Shown here: positions 35,950 to 45,029 of the stretch, in pieces
Position numbering within the stretch: the stretch's first letter is position 1
How the letters are laid out: each line of letters begins with the position of its first letter
Assembly (NCBI RefSeq): GCF_001429785.1
Contig: NZ_LMJF01000015.1
Coordinates: forward strand, 66,767-130,766
Reading direction: 5' to 3'
Origin: Lysobacter sp. Root916
GTDB taxonomy: Bacteria; Pseudomonadota; Gammaproteobacteria; Xanthomonadales; Xanthomonadaceae
DNA: 64,000 bases
Translations under genes and position numbers: made by a program
The notes under the pieces: generated by a model
Databases searched by the model: none
Told to the model about the DNA's origin: nothing
Seen by the model: the letters and a program-made list of their open reading frames with translations, nothing else

Positions 35950-36873
35950 ATGTGGGGATCGCGGTGGATCTGGAGTGCGGTCGCGTTGCTGGCGATCGCT
36001 GGCGGCGCGTATTGGTGGTCGCGCGACCGGCTCGCGGGCCCAGTGTCGGCGTCGGGCGCACCCTTGCCCGCGGGCCCGCGCTACGAAAGCGCGCACTACC
36101 GCGCGACCAGCACGGCCACGCCTGAGCAGACGCGCGCTGTGCTGGCGGCAGCCGAGGCCCTGCATGCGGCTTACCTGCAAACCTTCGAGTTGAAGGACGA
36201 AGCCGGACGCGCCAAGCACCAGCTCGTGCTTTACGGCGATCGCGCGCAGTTCCGCGCGCATAACCGCAGCAGCGCCTGGGCCGAGGCCTACTACCTGGCC
36301 CCAACCTGCTATGCATACTACGCCGAAGGCGTCGCCAATCCGTATCACTGGATGGTCCACGAGGCCACCCACCAGTTGAACCACGAACTGGCGGGATTGA
36401 AGCCGGCGAAATGGGTCAACGAGGGCCTGGCCAGCTACTTCGGAGCGAGTCGCCTGGAGGGCCAACGCCTGCGACCCGGCAGCATCGACCCCGACACCTA
36501 TCCGATCTGGTGGCTGGGCGAGCTGGGCCTGAGCGGCGACCCCGAGGCCGATATCCGCGCGGGGCGCATCGTCGCCCTGCGCACCCTGATCGCCGGCAAC
36601 GACCGCGCCGACCTCAACCGCCGCTTCAACCAGTACTACATCGGCTACTGGAGCCTGACCCACTTCCTGTTCCACTACGAGGACGGCAAGTACGCCGCCG
36701 GCTTCCGCGCCCTGATCCGCGACGGCGGCACGCTGGCGGATTTCGAACGCCGGATCGGGCCGGTCGCTACCATCCAACGGGAGTGGTACGAATACCTGCA
36801 GGAGGTATCCGGCGGCAGCGAAGCGACGCCGGTGCGGCTGATTCCGACCCCGAAGGTCGACGCGGCGCGCTAG
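35950..36873 (+). CDS. Membrane-anchored putative zinc metallopeptidase (gluzincin type, DUF1570-like)
   Basis: 307 residues from ATG 35950, with GGGAGGA just upstream; the longer TTG frame lacks one. An N-terminal hydrophobic anchor (WSAVALLAIAGGAYWW) suggests the rest is periplasmic. The segment MVHEATHQLNHELAG contains HExxH (H137, E138, H141), and 17 residues after H141 is WVNEGLASYFG, where E158 fits the third zinc ligand of gluzincins. The overall pattern resembles DUF1570 proteins. The C-terminal part is helical. Its substrate is unknown. It is the first of three consecutive genes encoding exported proteins with no clear family. Confidence 0.75.
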   Translation: MWGSRWIWSAVALLAIAGGAYWWSRDRLAGPVSASGAPLPAGPRYESAHYRATSTATPEQTRAVLAAAEALHAAYLQTFELKDEAGRAKHQLVLYGDRAQFRAHNRSSAWAEAYYLAPTCYAYYAEGVANPYHWMVHEATHQLNHELAGLKPAKWVNEGLASYFGASRLEGQRLRPGSIDPDTYPIWWLGELGLSGDPEADIRAGRIVALRTLIAGNDRADLNRRFNQYYIGYWSLTHFLFHYEDGKYAAGFRALIRDGGTLADFERRIGPVATIQREWYEYLQEVSGGSEATPVRLIPTPKVDAAR

Positions 36874-36958
36874 CCGAACGGGCTGGCGCATGGCGCTTCC
36901 GGCTTTCCGGCCTTCTGCCAAGATGCGCGCGAATGGACTGGGGATCGAGGGGAAGACG

Positions 36959-37837
36959 ATGGCCGGAAGGTGGGAAAAATGGATCGTGGGCGCGATGCTG
37001 GTCGTCGCGACGAGCGTGGTGTGCGCCGCGGAACCGCAGGTCGAACTGCACGGTTGGCGCGTGCAGCAGTTGCTTCCGAAAGGCGACACCGGGCTGGGCG
37101 AGCCGTTCAAGACGTTCGAGAGCGAGGGCCACATAAATCGGGCCTACAAGCTCGGCGACGATGCCTACTTCGTCATTTCCGTCCTCAAGGACAGGCCACG
37201 CTATGTCGATAGCCTGCAGTTGACCGGTACCCGCGCTGCGACCTTGCCTTTCAAGGGACTTAGCCTGGGCGACAGCAGCGAACGGGTGCTGGCGGCGCTG
37301 GGCCCGCCCAGCGCCAAGCGCGAGATCGAATCGCCCAAGGTCACGCAATGGTCCTACGACGACCGCAACTACAGCGTCGAGATCGATGCGGCGGGGCGTC
37401 TGTACAGCATCAAGCTGGAAAGCGACGAGCATTTGCTCGGATTCCCAAAGGGCGAGGGCGATTTCTGGAAGGAGTTTCGCGCCGCCGTGCTTTCCGGCGA
37501 GTTCGCTCGGATCGAGCCATGGCTGCGGCCGGACGTCGAGGTGTATCGCGACGGCAAGACCCTGTGGATCGACCGGCGCTATCGCGATTACGTGTCCGCG
37601 CCGGATGCCGAAATGCGACAGGCCCTGGTCGGCGACCGCCGCAGCCTGGTCTCCGCCCTGCGCCGTTTCGAGCCGGACCAAAGCGTGCGCCTCACGGATA
37701 CCATGGGGATCGGCATGGTGTTCAAGTTTCCCGCCGATGCCGAGCTGGAGGAACTGGTGTTCTTTCCGTACGCGGGGAGCTACCGACTGTACGAAGCCAA
37801 GTTCCGCGAACGGTCGCGGCCGGTTACCCATAAGTAG
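36959..37837 (+). CDS. Exported protein of unknown function
   Basis: 292 residues from ATG 36959, preceded by GAGGGGAAG. The signal peptide is MAGRWEKWIVGAMLVVATSVVCAAEP. No firm family is recognised. The middle (about residues 95-140; FKGLSLGDSSERVLAALGPPSAK and YSVEIDAAGRLYSIKLES) resembles the small two-helix, three-strand SmpA/OmlA-type or PepSY-like units that describe product-to-product checks in many envelope proteins. The C-terminal half is rich in charged helices. The next gene begins about 30 bases downstream, so a transcript shared with it is likely. Confidence 0.65.
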   Translation: MAGRWEKWIVGAMLVVATSVVCAAEPQVELHGWRVQQLLPKGDTGLGEPFKTFESEGHINRAYKLGDDAYFVISVLKDRPRYVDSLQLTGTRAATLPFKGLSLGDSSERVLAALGPPSAKREIESPKVTQWSYDDRNYSVEIDAAGRLYSIKLESDEHLLGFPKGEGDFWKEFRAAVLSGEFARIEPWLRPDVEVYRDGKTLWIDRRYRDYVSAPDAEMRQALVGDRRSLVSALRRFEPDQSVRLTDTMGIGMVFKFPADAELEELVFFPYAGSYRLYEAKFRERSRPVTHK

Positions 37838-37869
37838 AAGGAGCGTGGCATGACAGGGAGTGGTCTCAG

Positions 37870-38592
37870 GTGTTGACCGGCATCGCACTGGTCGCGGCCG
37901 CCGCAGCTTCGTCCTGGACGGTCGTCGCGCCGGCGCGGACCGAGCTGGACTGGCATTGCACCAGCATGGCCCAGCAGGAGTGGGGCGCGCGCGTGGCCGG
38001 GGACAAGCTGATGTTCGCGCCGCGTGCGCAGGACGCCAAGAACGGCGACCTGGTGTGGTCGGTCGGTAAGCGCGGTCGGCTGGTGGGGCGCAATCAGGGC
38101 ATGCTCGGTGGTTCCGTGGAGTGGGTGAGCGACGGCGGGCGGCAGCGGCGCACGCTGCTCGACGTCAATCCGATCGGCTTCGCCCAGCATCGCGGCGACG
38201 TCTATGTCGTGGGCCTGTCGAATCGCACGTTTCGCGACGGTTCCATCCATCGCCTGCGTTCTGTCGACGGCAAGGGCTGGCAAGTCGAGCAGGTGCTGCG
38301 CCTGGAGGAGCCGCCGCTGGCGGCTTACGCGCGCGGCGGCAGTTGGTACCTGCTGACCGTGGTGGGCGTGACCCGGCTGGACCTGCAGACGATGCAGGCC
38401 ACGCGCCTGCATAACAACATGCAGTGGTGGCGAGTCAATCCGTCCAGCATCGTCGAGCATCGCGGGCGCTGGTACATCGGCGCGCGCCGCGGCGTGATCC
38501 GGCTCACCCGCGACAGCGAGGGCTATCGCGAGCAATGGATGGTGCCCTCGGACTGCAAGACCTACGCCGGGGACTGCCAGTGCTCGTCCTGA
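37870..38592 (+). CDS. Exported protein of unknown function; start uncertain
   Basis: 240 residues from the GTG at 37870. It is beta-rich (repeats of the type GDVYVVGLSNRTF, GSWYLLTVVGVTRL, GRWYIGARRGVIRL), suggesting a beta-propeller-like fold, and ends in a Cys-rich tail (DCKTYAGDCQCSS). The N-terminus (LTGIALVAAAAASSW) is hydrophobic but lacks a leading positive residue from this start. A better ribosome site (AAGGAG at 37838-37843) serves an ATG at 37850 in another frame that stops after eight codons across the GTG. A one-base insertion would join the two into a normal signal peptide. No family recognised. Confidence 0.6.
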   Translation: MLTGIALVAAAAASSWTVVAPARTELDWHCTSMAQQEWGARVAGDKLMFAPRAQDAKNGDLVWSVGKRGRLVGRNQGMLGGSVEWVSDGGRQRRTLLDVNPIGFAQHRGDVYVVGLSNRTFRDGSIHRLRSVDGKGWQVEQVLRLEEPPLAAYARGGSWYLLTVVGVTRLDLQTMQATRLHNNMQWWRVNPSSIVEHRGRWYIGARRGVIRLTRDSEGYREQWMVPSDCKTYAGDCQCSS

Positions 38593-38701
38593 GCGGGCAG
38601 GGCGGGTAGGGGGCGGGCGGCAGGCCGCGCAGGGTGGCGGCTGCGAGCGCTTCAGATCGCGCGATTTTGGACGAGCGCGATAGTTTTGGACCGCCGCGTA
38701 C

Positions 38702-38734
38702 AAAAGCAAAAAGGCCCGCATCGCTGCGAGCCTT
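38702..38734 (-). terminator. Terminator downstream of tRNA-Asn
   Basis: On the minus strand an imperfect 10-bp hairpin (AAGGCTCGCA/TGCGGGCCTT, complement of 38711-38734) is followed by a T-rich run (complement of 38702-38710). It lies 18 bases after the tRNA 3' end. Confidence 0.75.
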
Positions 38735-38752
38735 GGTGCATAACGCGAATCT

Positions 38753-38829
38753 TGGCGCCCGAAGTTGGACTCGAACCAACGACCCCCTGATTAACAGTCA
38801 AGTGCTCTAACCGGCTGAGCTATTCGGGC
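38753..38829 (-). tRNA. tRNA-Asn (GTT anticodon)
   Basis: The 77-base gene reads from 38829 to 38753. The acceptor stem pairs GCCCGAA with TTCGGGC, the discriminator is G, and CCA is encoded. The anticodon stem-loop has loop CTGTTAA with anticodon GTT. The T arm contains GGTTCGAGTCC, and the D arm starts AGCTCAG. Confidence 0.97.
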
Positions 38830-38898
38830 GGGGACGCATATCCTAGGGGGAGGCCTCCGGAGGGTCAAGCCCTGGGCGCGCGTTCGCGCGCGGTGCGG

Positions 38899-39435
38899 TC
38901 ACAGCGGGCAGCGATAGGGCTGCTGGGTCCGAGCGCGGCCAGCGGCGTCGATGCGCACTTCGAGTCGCAGGGTCTCGCCGAGACAGGCCGGCTGCCAAGG
39001 GCTGCTGGCTGGATTCAGGCCGCTGTGGCCGAGCGCAGCGGGGTGGCCGCGAATGGAGCGAATACCCAGCGTGCGCCGCTCGTGGAAGGCCTCGCGCAAT
39101 CTGGCGTCGACAACGTCTGGGCGCCGATCACCGGCGCGGTCGGCGAAGGTCGGCTGGCACGAATCCCAGGGTCCATTCGACTGACAGTGTCGGTCGGCGG
39201 CGCGCAGGCGCCGCACGCCTTGAGTCCGGCGGGCGGCGGCCGCACTTCTTGCGTAGGCGGCGTCGGCGCCGAGCGCCTGCAGGGTGCGGGCCGGTTGCTG
39301 GCGCTCCAGCCTGCGCTCAGGCGTGTCGCTGATGGCCGCAGCGGCCAATCCCAGGCCGCCGTTGAGCAGGCCCGGGACCCGCGGAAATTCCGTCGACGCG
39401 AGGCCGCGTGCGCGGCTTCGTTGCCCTGCATTCAT
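38899..39435 (-). CDS. Possible small protein of unknown function (weakly supported)
   Basis: 178 residues if read from the ATG at 39435; the frame is open to 39558. Its composition looks more protein-like than other frames here: a hydrophobic glycine-rich stretch near the N-terminus ([14 protein letters not shown]) and a plausible final part ([20 protein letters not shown]) with two Cys nearby. There is no strong ribosome site and no recognised family. The stretch 38830-39578 between tRNA-Asn and uvrB otherwise shows only a possible -10-like TACACT at 39554-39559. It may be a real gene or a chance frame in GC-rich DNA. Confidence 0.35.
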   Translation of the reverse strand: MNAGQRSRARGLASTEFPRVPGLLNGGLGLAAAAISDTPERRLERQQPARTLQALGADAAYARSAAAARRTQGVRRLRAADRHCQSNGPWDSCQPTFADRAGDRRPDVVDARLREAFHERRTLGIRSIRGHPAALGHSGLNPASSPWQPACLGETLRLEVRIDAAGRARTQQPYRCPL

Positions 39436-39578
39436 CTCGCCCGACGACATTCGGGCTGGACGCCAGCATCCATGCGGGCGTGGCGCAGAACCATCGAAAT
39501 GGCCCTCCGGGTCGTGCAGCAAAACCGCCCGATCGCGCTTCGCGCAGTCTGGGTACACTTGAGGATCGACCGCAGCCG

Positions 39579-41618
39579 ATGACCATGAACGAGCTCATTC
39601 ATCCCGCAGGTTTCCAACTGGTCGCGCCGTATTCGCCGGCCGGCGATCAACCGCTCGCGATCGATAGCCTGATCGCCGGTTTCGAGAACGGCCTGGCCCA
39701 GCAGACTCTGCTGGGCGTGACCGGTTCGGGCAAGACCTACACCATCGCCAACGTGATCCAGTCGGTGCAGAAGCCGACCCTGGTGATGGCGCCCAACAAG
39801 ACCCTGGCCGCGCAGCTGTACGGCGAGTTCAAGGCTTTCTTCCCGCACAACGCGGTCGAGTACTTCGTCAGCTACTACGACTACTACCAGCCCGAGGCCT
39901 ACGTTCCGTCCAGCGACACCTTCATCGAGAAGGACAGCTCGGTGAACGAGCACATCGAGCAGATGCGCCTGTCGGCGACCAAGGCCCTGCTGGAGCGTCG
40001 CGACACCATCATCGTGTGCACGGTCTCGGCGATCTACGGCCTGGGCGATCCCAACGAATACTTCCGCATGGTCCTGCACATGGTGCGCGGCGAGCGCATC
40101 GATCAGCGCGAGCTGATCCGCCGCCTGACCGAGATGCAGTACGCGCGCAACGATACCGAGCTGCGCCGCGGCACCTACCGGGTGCGCGGCGAGGTCATCG
40201 ACGTGCATCCGGCTGAATCGGAGATGGAGGCGCTGCGCATCGAGCTGTTCGATGGCGAGATCGAGAACCTGACCGCGTTCGATCCGCTCACCGGCGAAAC
40301 CCTGCGCAAGCTGCCGCGCTACACCATCTATCCCAAGTCGCATTACGTGACCACGCGCCGCACCGTACTGGACGCGATCGACGCGATCAAGGACGAGTTG
40401 CGGCTGCGCCTGGAACAGCTGTACGCGCAGAACAAGCTGGTCGAGGCGCAGCGCCTGGCCCAGCGCACCCAGTTCGATCTGGAGATGCTGGCCGAGGTCG
40501 GTTACTGCAACGGCATCGAGAACTACTCGCGCCATCTGACCGGGCACATGCCGGGCGAGCCGCCGCCGTGCTTGTTCGACTATCTGGCGCCGGACGCGTT
40601 GCTGGTGGTGGACGAATCGCACGTGACCGTGCCGCAGATCGGCGCGATGTACAAAGGCGACCGCTCGCGCAAGGAAACCCTGGTCGAGTTCGGCTTCCGC
40701 CTGCCGTCGGCGCTGGACAACCGGCCGCTGAAGTTCGAGGAATGGGAAGGCCGTTCGCCGCGCGCGATCTTCGTCTCGGCCACGCCCGGCCCCTACGAGC
40801 TGCAGAAGTCGGAAGGGCAGATCACCGAGCTGGTGGTGCGCCCGACCGGCTTGATCGATCCGGTGGTCGAGATCCGTCCGGTCGGCACCCAGGTCGACGA
40901 CGTGCTCAGCGAGATCAACGAGCGCGTCGCGATGGGCGATCGCGTGCTGATCACCACCCTGACCAAGCGCATGGCCGAAAACCTCACCGAATACCTCGGC
41001 GAGCACGGCGTGCGCGTGCGCTATCTGCATTCGGACGTGGACACGGTCGAGCGCGTCGAGATCATCCGCGACCTGCGCCTGGGCAAGTTCGACGTATTGG
41101 TCGGCATCAACCTGCTGCGCGAGGGCCTGGACATGCCCGAGGTGTCGCTGGTGGCGATCCTGGACGCCGACAAGGAAGGCTTCCTGCGGTCGACCGGTTC
41201 GCTGATCCAGACCATCGGCCGCGCCGCGCGCAATCTGCGCGGCAAGGCGATCCTGTACGCCGACAAGGTCACCCGCTCGATGCAGGCGGCGATCGACGAG
41301 ACCGACCGCCGCCGCGCGCGCCAGGTCGAGTACAACCTCGAGCACAACATCACCCCGAAGTCGGTGTCCAAGACCGTGGTGGACCTGTTCGAGGGCGCGC
41401 GCGCCGACCCTTCCGAGACCGCGCGCGGACGCGGCAAGACCCGCAAGGTCGCCGAGTCCATGGCCGATTACGCCGCGCTCAGCCCGGCCCAGTTCTCGGC
41501 CAAGATCAAGGCGTTGGAGCAGCAGATGTACCAGCACGCCCGCGACCTGGAATTCGAGGAGGCCGCGGCCGTGCGCGACCAGCTGCGCAAGCTCAAGGAC
41601 GCCGGTTTCGCGGCCTGA
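39579..41618 (+). CDS. uvrB: Excinuclease ABC subunit UvrB
   Basis: 679 residues from ATG 39579 (ATG 39585 is an alternative), normal for UvrB. It verifies damage in nucleotide excision repair and recruits UvrC. The Walker A motif [10 protein letters not shown] is at about residues 46-55. The beta-hairpin region reads [16 protein letters not shown]; the Walker B region [13 protein letters not shown]; helicase motifs include [19 protein letters not shown] and [11 protein letters not shown]. The C-terminal UVR motif ([31 protein letters not shown], in part) contacts UvrC. No clear LexA box is visible upstream. Confidence 0.97.
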   Translation: MTMNELIHPAGFQLVAPYSPAGDQPLAIDSLIAGFENGLAQQTLLGVTGSGKTYTIANVIQSVQKPTLVMAPNKTLAAQLYGEFKAFFPHNAVEYFVSYYDYYQPEAYVPSSDTFIEKDSSVNEHIEQMRLSATKALLERRDTIIVCTVSAIYGLGDPNEYFRMVLHMVRGERIDQRELIRRLTEMQYARNDTELRRGTYRVRGEVIDVHPAESEMEALRIELFDGEIENLTAFDPLTGETLRKLPRYTIYPKSHYVTTRRTVLDAIDAIKDELRLRLEQLYAQNKLVEAQRLAQRTQFDLEMLAEVGYCNGIENYSRHLTGHMPGEPPPCLFDYLAPDALLVVDESHVTVPQIGAMYKGDRSRKETLVEFGFRLPSALDNRPLKFEEWEGRSPRAIFVSATPGPYELQKSEGQITELVVRPTGLIDPVVEIRPVGTQVDDVLSEINERVAMGDRVLITTLTKRMAENLTEYLGEHGVRVRYLHSDVDTVERVEIIRDLRLGKFDVLVGINLLREGLDMPEVSLVAILDADKEGFLRSTGSLIQTIGRAARNLRGKAILYADKVTRSMQAAIDETDRRRARQVEYNLEHNITPKSVSKTVVDLFEGARADPSETARGRGKTRKVAESMADYAALSPAQFSAKIKALEQQMYQHARDLEFEEAAAVRDQLRKLKDAGFAA

Positions 41619-41739
41619 GGTCGGCGGCCGGGACGGGCTCGCGCGCCGGTCGCGTGCGCGGCGCGGACGCTTGTCGGCCGCGCGCCGCTGGGCTACACTG
41701 CGCGCCCCTCGCCGGGGAGTTTCACGCAAGTTCGGCGAC

Positions 41740-41814
41740 GGGCGATTAGCTCAGCGGTAGAGCACTACCTTGACATGGTAGGGGTCACAGGTTCGAACCC
41801 TGTATCGCCCACCA
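41740..41814 (+). tRNA. tRNA-Val (GAC anticodon)
   Basis: 75 bases. The acceptor stem GGGCGAT pairs with ATCGCCC, and CCA is encoded with discriminator A. The anticodon loop TTGACAT lies between CTACC and GGTAG. The T arm has GGTTCGAACCC. Confidence 0.97.
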
Positions 41815-41824
41815 ATTCGGTGAC

Positions 41825-41857
41825 GAAAGGCCTGGCGCGAGCCGGGCCTTTCTGTTT
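41825..41857 (+). terminator. Terminator after tRNA-Val
   Basis: A 12-bp stem (GAAAGGCCTGGC with GCCGGGCCTTTC; one T-G pair) and a GCGA tetraloop at 41837-41840 are followed by TGTTT. Confidence 0.88.
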
Positions 41858-42261
41858 CCGCGCTCCGGCAGGCTGCGGGCGCGCGGCTGCGCTCCAGGGC
41901 GGGCCAGCGCCGCCGCCGGCGTCGCGCTCGTTGACTTGGCCCCCTTCCGTCCCCAACTATTAGCGGTATCGACGCGGCATCCGGCTGCGTCCCGCGAACA
42001 GGTGGCCCGCTTAACCGCCGGCCTAGCGTGCGACATGGACACTACCCGCGCCCATCGTTGAGCCGCCCGAGGCAGCTGCGTACGCAGGCGCCCTCGCGGC
42101 GCTTTTTTCTTGCCGCCGCTCCCGAACCGCTTTGAACCGCCTTCCCTGAACGTCAGGGCGCCCGCGACCCGGGTCGCGCCCCCGCCGTCCAGGCGACGGC
42201 CCCCGCATCTCCCGGGCGCCACCGGCGCCGCTTCCCTACAAGAATCCAGATCCCGAACGCC
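41858..42261 (+). promoter_or_regulatory. Leader region of thrS
   Basis: These 404 bases between tRNA-Val and thrS hold no supported gene. They must carry the thrS promoter and leader. I find no T-box motif and no clear copy of the thrS operator stem-loops known from E. coli; there is no convincing -35/-10 pair either. A purine-rich ribosome site is weak (ACAAGAATCCAGATCCCG before the ATG). Confidence 0.35.
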
Positions 42262-44163
42262 ATGATCGCCATTACCCTCCCCGACGGCAGCCGCCGCGAA
42301 TTCGAACAGCCCGTATCCGTCATGGAGGTCGCCGCCTCGATCGGCGCCGGCCTGGCCAAGGCCACCGTCGCCGGCGAAGTCGACGGCAAGCTGGTCGACG
42401 CCAGCGACCGCATCGACCACGACGCCACGCTGCGCATCATCACGCCCAAGGATCCGGAAGGCGTCGAGATCATCCGCCACTCCTGCGCCCACCTGGTCGG
42501 CCACGCGGTCAAGCAGCTGTATCCGAGCGCGAAGATGGTGATCGGCCCGGTGATCGAGGAAGGCTTCTACTACGACATCTGGTACGAGCGCCCGTTCACG
42601 CCCGAGGACCTGGCCGCGATCGAAGCGCGCATGATCGAGCTGATCGACAAGGACTACGACGTGATCAAGAAGGTCACGCCGCGCGCGCAGGTGATCGACG
42701 TGTTCGCCTCGCGCGGCGAGGACTACAAGCTGCGCCTGGTCGAGGACATGCCCGACGAGCAGGCCATGGGCCTGTACTACCACGAGGAATACGTCGACAT
42801 GTGCCGCGGCCCGCACGTGCCGAACACGCGCTTCCTCAAGGCCTTCAAGCTGACCCGCATTTCCGGCGCCTACTGGCGCGGCGATTCCAAGAACGAGCAG
42901 CTGCAGCGCGTCTACGGCACGGCCTGGGCCGACAAGAAGCAGCTGTCGGCCTATATCCAGCGCATCGAGGAAGCCGAGAAGCGCGACCATCGCCGCATCG
43001 GCAAGCAGCAGGACCTGTTCCACCTGCAGGAAGAGGCGCCCGGCCTGGTGTTCTGGCACCCCAAGGGCTGGTCGATCTGGCAGGTGGTGGAGCAGTACAT
43101 GCGCCGCGTCTACCGCGAAAGCGGCTACGGCGAGGTGCGTTGCCCGCAGATCCTGGACGTGTCGCTGTGGCAGAAGTCCGGCCACTGGGACAACTACAAG
43201 GAGAACATGTTCTTCACCGAGTCGGAGAAGCGCACCTACGCGGTCAAGCCGATGAACTGCCCGGGCCACGTCCAGGTGTTCAACCAGGGCCTGCACAGCT
43301 ACCGCGACCTGCCGATCCGCTACGGCGAGTTCGGCTCCTGCCACCGCAACGAGCCCTCCGGCGCGCTGCACGGCATCCTGCGCGTGCGCGGCTTCACCCA
43401 GGACGACGGCCACATCTTCTGCCTGGAGGACCAGATCGAGGCCGAAGTGACCGCCTTCCACCAGCAGGCGCTGGCGGTCTACGGCGATTTCGGCTTCGAG
43501 GACATCCAGATCAAGATCGCCCTGCGCCCGGACTCGCGCCTGGGCGACGACGCCACCTGGGACAAGGCCGAGGCCGCCCTGCGCAGCGCCCTGGGCGCGT
43601 GCGGGGTGGAATGGCAGGAGCTACCCGGCGAGGGCGCCTTCTACGGCCCCAAGATCGAATACCACCTCAAGGACGCGATCGGCCGGACCTGGCAGCTGGG
43701 CACGATGCAGGTCGATTTCATGATGCCGGGCCGTCTGGGCGCCGAATACGTGGACGAGCACAGCCAGCGCCGGACCCCGGTCATGCTGCACCGGGCCATC
43801 GTGGGCTCGATGGAGCGGTTCATCGGGATCCTGATCGAGCACCACGCCGGCCAATTCCCGGCCTGGCTGGCCCCGATCCAGGCCACGGTGATGAACATTA
43901 CCGACGCCCAGGCCGATTATGTGGACGAGGTCCGGAAACTCCTTGCAAATCAAGGGTTCCGGGTTCAGTCCGATTTGCGGAACGAAAAGATCGGCTATAA
44001 GATTCGCGAGCACACGCTGCAGCGCGTGCCGTACCTGCTCGTGGCCGGCGATCGCGAGAAGGAAAATGGCATGATTGCGGTACGCACTCGGGGAGGGGAG
44101 GACCTGGGGACGATGACCGTCGCCGAGTTCGCCTCGCGTTTGCACGACGAGAGCGTCGCTTAA
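42262..44163 (+). CDS. thrS: Threonine--tRNA ligase
   Basis: 633 residues, the full class II ThrRS architecture. An N-terminal TGS domain (about 1-62; [22 protein letters not shown]) is followed by the editing domain with [16 protein letters not shown], then the catalytic core. Catalytic motifs include [21 protein letters not shown] (motif 2 region, with the zinc Cys) and the final class II motif 3 in [20 protein letters not shown]. The C-terminal anticodon-binding domain contains [16 protein letters not shown]. It is the first gene of the thrS-infC block; about 100 bases with two hairpins separate it from infC. Confidence 0.98.
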   Translation: MIAITLPDGSRREFEQPVSVMEVAASIGAGLAKATVAGEVDGKLVDASDRIDHDATLRIITPKDPEGVEIIRHSCAHLVGHAVKQLYPSAKMVIGPVIEEGFYYDIWYERPFTPEDLAAIEARMIELIDKDYDVIKKVTPRAQVIDVFASRGEDYKLRLVEDMPDEQAMGLYYHEEYVDMCRGPHVPNTRFLKAFKLTRISGAYWRGDSKNEQLQRVYGTAWADKKQLSAYIQRIEEAEKRDHRRIGKQQDLFHLQEEAPGLVFWHPKGWSIWQVVEQYMRRVYRESGYGEVRCPQILDVSLWQKSGHWDNYKENMFFTESEKRTYAVKPMNCPGHVQVFNQGLHSYRDLPIRYGEFGSCHRNEPSGALHGILRVRGFTQDDGHIFCLEDQIEAEVTAFHQQALAVYGDFGFEDIQIKIALRPDSRLGDDATWDKAEAALRSALGACGVEWQELPGEGAFYGPKIEYHLKDAIGRTWQLGTMQVDFMMPGRLGAEYVDEHSQRRTPVMLHRAIVGSMERFIGILIEHHAGQFPAWLAPIQATVMNITDAQADYVDEVRKLLANQGFRVQSDLRNEKIGYKIREHTLQRVPYLLVAGDREKENGMIAVRTRGGEDLGTMTVAEFASRLHDESVA

Positions 44164-44203
44164 GCGCGCAGCACCCAGTTTCAGGCCAGCTTGTTCAGAC
44201 TCC

Positions 44204-44246
44204 GTCCCGGTGTGATCCGGGACGGCCCGACACGGAAAGCCGTGTC
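44204..44246 (+). promoter_or_regulatory. Two tandem hairpins in the thrS-infC spacer
   Basis: The first hairpin pairs GTCCCGG (44204-44210) with CCGGGAC (44217-44223). The second pairs GACACGG (44229-44235) with CCGTGTC (44240-44246) around AAAG. Both stems are perfect. There is no T tract, so termination is unlikely; they lie just ahead of the infC ribosome site (GGAG 44253-44256) and may affect transcript stability or infC translation. Confidence 0.55.
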
Positions 44247-44265
44247 TACATTGGAGATTGCAACA

Positions 44266-44790
44266 ATCAGTACCCCCGAGAAGCCGAACCGTAAGAACCA
44301 GGAAATCCGCGTACCGCGCGTGCGCGTGATCGGCAGCGATGGCGAAATGATCGGCGTGCTCACGCGCGACGAAGCGTTGCGCCAGGCCGAAGAGGAAGGC
44401 CTGGATCTGGTCGAAATCCAGCCCAACGCCGATCCGCCGGTCTGCAAGATCATGGACTTCGGCAAGTTCCGCTTCGAGCAGCAGAAGAAGGCCAACGAGG
44501 CCAAGAAGAAGCAGAAGCAGGTCGAGATCAAGGAACTCAAGTTCCGTCCGGTGACCGACGAAGGCGACTACCAGATCAAGCTGCGCAACATGCGCCGGTT
44601 CCTGGAAGAAGGCGACAAGGTCAAGGTCAACATCCGCTTCCGTGGCCGCGAGATGAGCCATCAGGAACTGGGTCGCGAGATGGCGGCCCGGATCGAGGCC
44701 GACCTGGGCGAGGACATCGTGATCGAGTCGCGTCCGCGCCTGGAAGGGCGGCAGATGGTCATGATGATCGCGCCGAAGAAGAAGACCTGA
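44266..44790 (+). CDS. infC: Translation initiation factor IF-3, with ATC start codon
   Basis: 174 residues. IF-3 has the normal N domain ([25 protein letters not shown]), linker ([26 protein letters not shown] in part) and C domain ending [10 protein letters not shown]. The start is set at ATC 44266: GGAG at 44253-44256 is nine bases upstream, and the N-terminus then matches the family length (PNRKN begins at residue 7). No ATG or GTG fits; TTG codons further up would add a basic tail not seen in the family. Rare starts (ATT in E. coli) allow IF-3 to repress its own translation. A terminator follows, unlike the usual direct continuation into rpmI. Confidence 0.95.
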   Translation: MSTPEKPNRKNQEIRVPRVRVIGSDGEMIGVLTRDEALRQAEEEGLDLVEIQPNADPPVCKIMDFGKFRFEQQKKANEAKKKQKQVEIKELKFRPVTDEGDYQIKLRNMRRFLEEGDKVKVNIRFRGREMSHQELGREMAARIEADLGEDIVIESRPRLEGRQMVMMIAPKKKT

Positions 44791-44816
44791 TCCCCGGCCG
44801 CCGCCGGGTCGGTCCG

Positions 44817-44849
44817 AAAGCCCCTGCCTCGCGCGGGGGTTTTTGTTTG
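44817..44849 (+). terminator. Terminator after infC
   Basis: A stem of about ten pairs (AAAGCCCCTGC with GCGCGGGGGTTTT, one G-T pair and a small internal irregularity) leads into a T-rich run TTTTTGTTT. It separates infC from the ankyrin gene. Confidence 0.85.
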
Positions 44850-45029
44850 ACCCCGGCCCCTCCGCGCCGCCCGTCGCGCCGCGCGGCGAGACGGCAGGGG
44901 CGGGCCGCCGGAATTGTGATCGGTGGCGCAGTCGGCGCCCGCCGCCCCGGGCCACGACTTGTCCCGGTCATCCCTACACGGCACCATGCGGTGGGGTAGG
45001 TGCGCACTGCGCGCGCCACAGAGGTGCTG

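Noticed and set aside
39380-39435. Prepilin-like N-terminus (RGLASTEF) in the weak open frame beside tRNA-Asn
   Set aside because: A Glu at +5 is present, but the following segment contains PRVPG and lacks the continuous hydrophobic helix of a prepilin.
39432-41729. 765-residue open frame on the minus strand opposite uvrB
   Set aside because: Antisense to a textbook UvrB; composition is that of a shadow.
41858-42261. T-box or other riboswitch ahead of thrS
   Set aside because: No T-box consensus, specifier loop or antiterminator could be seen, and T-boxes are not expected in this group.
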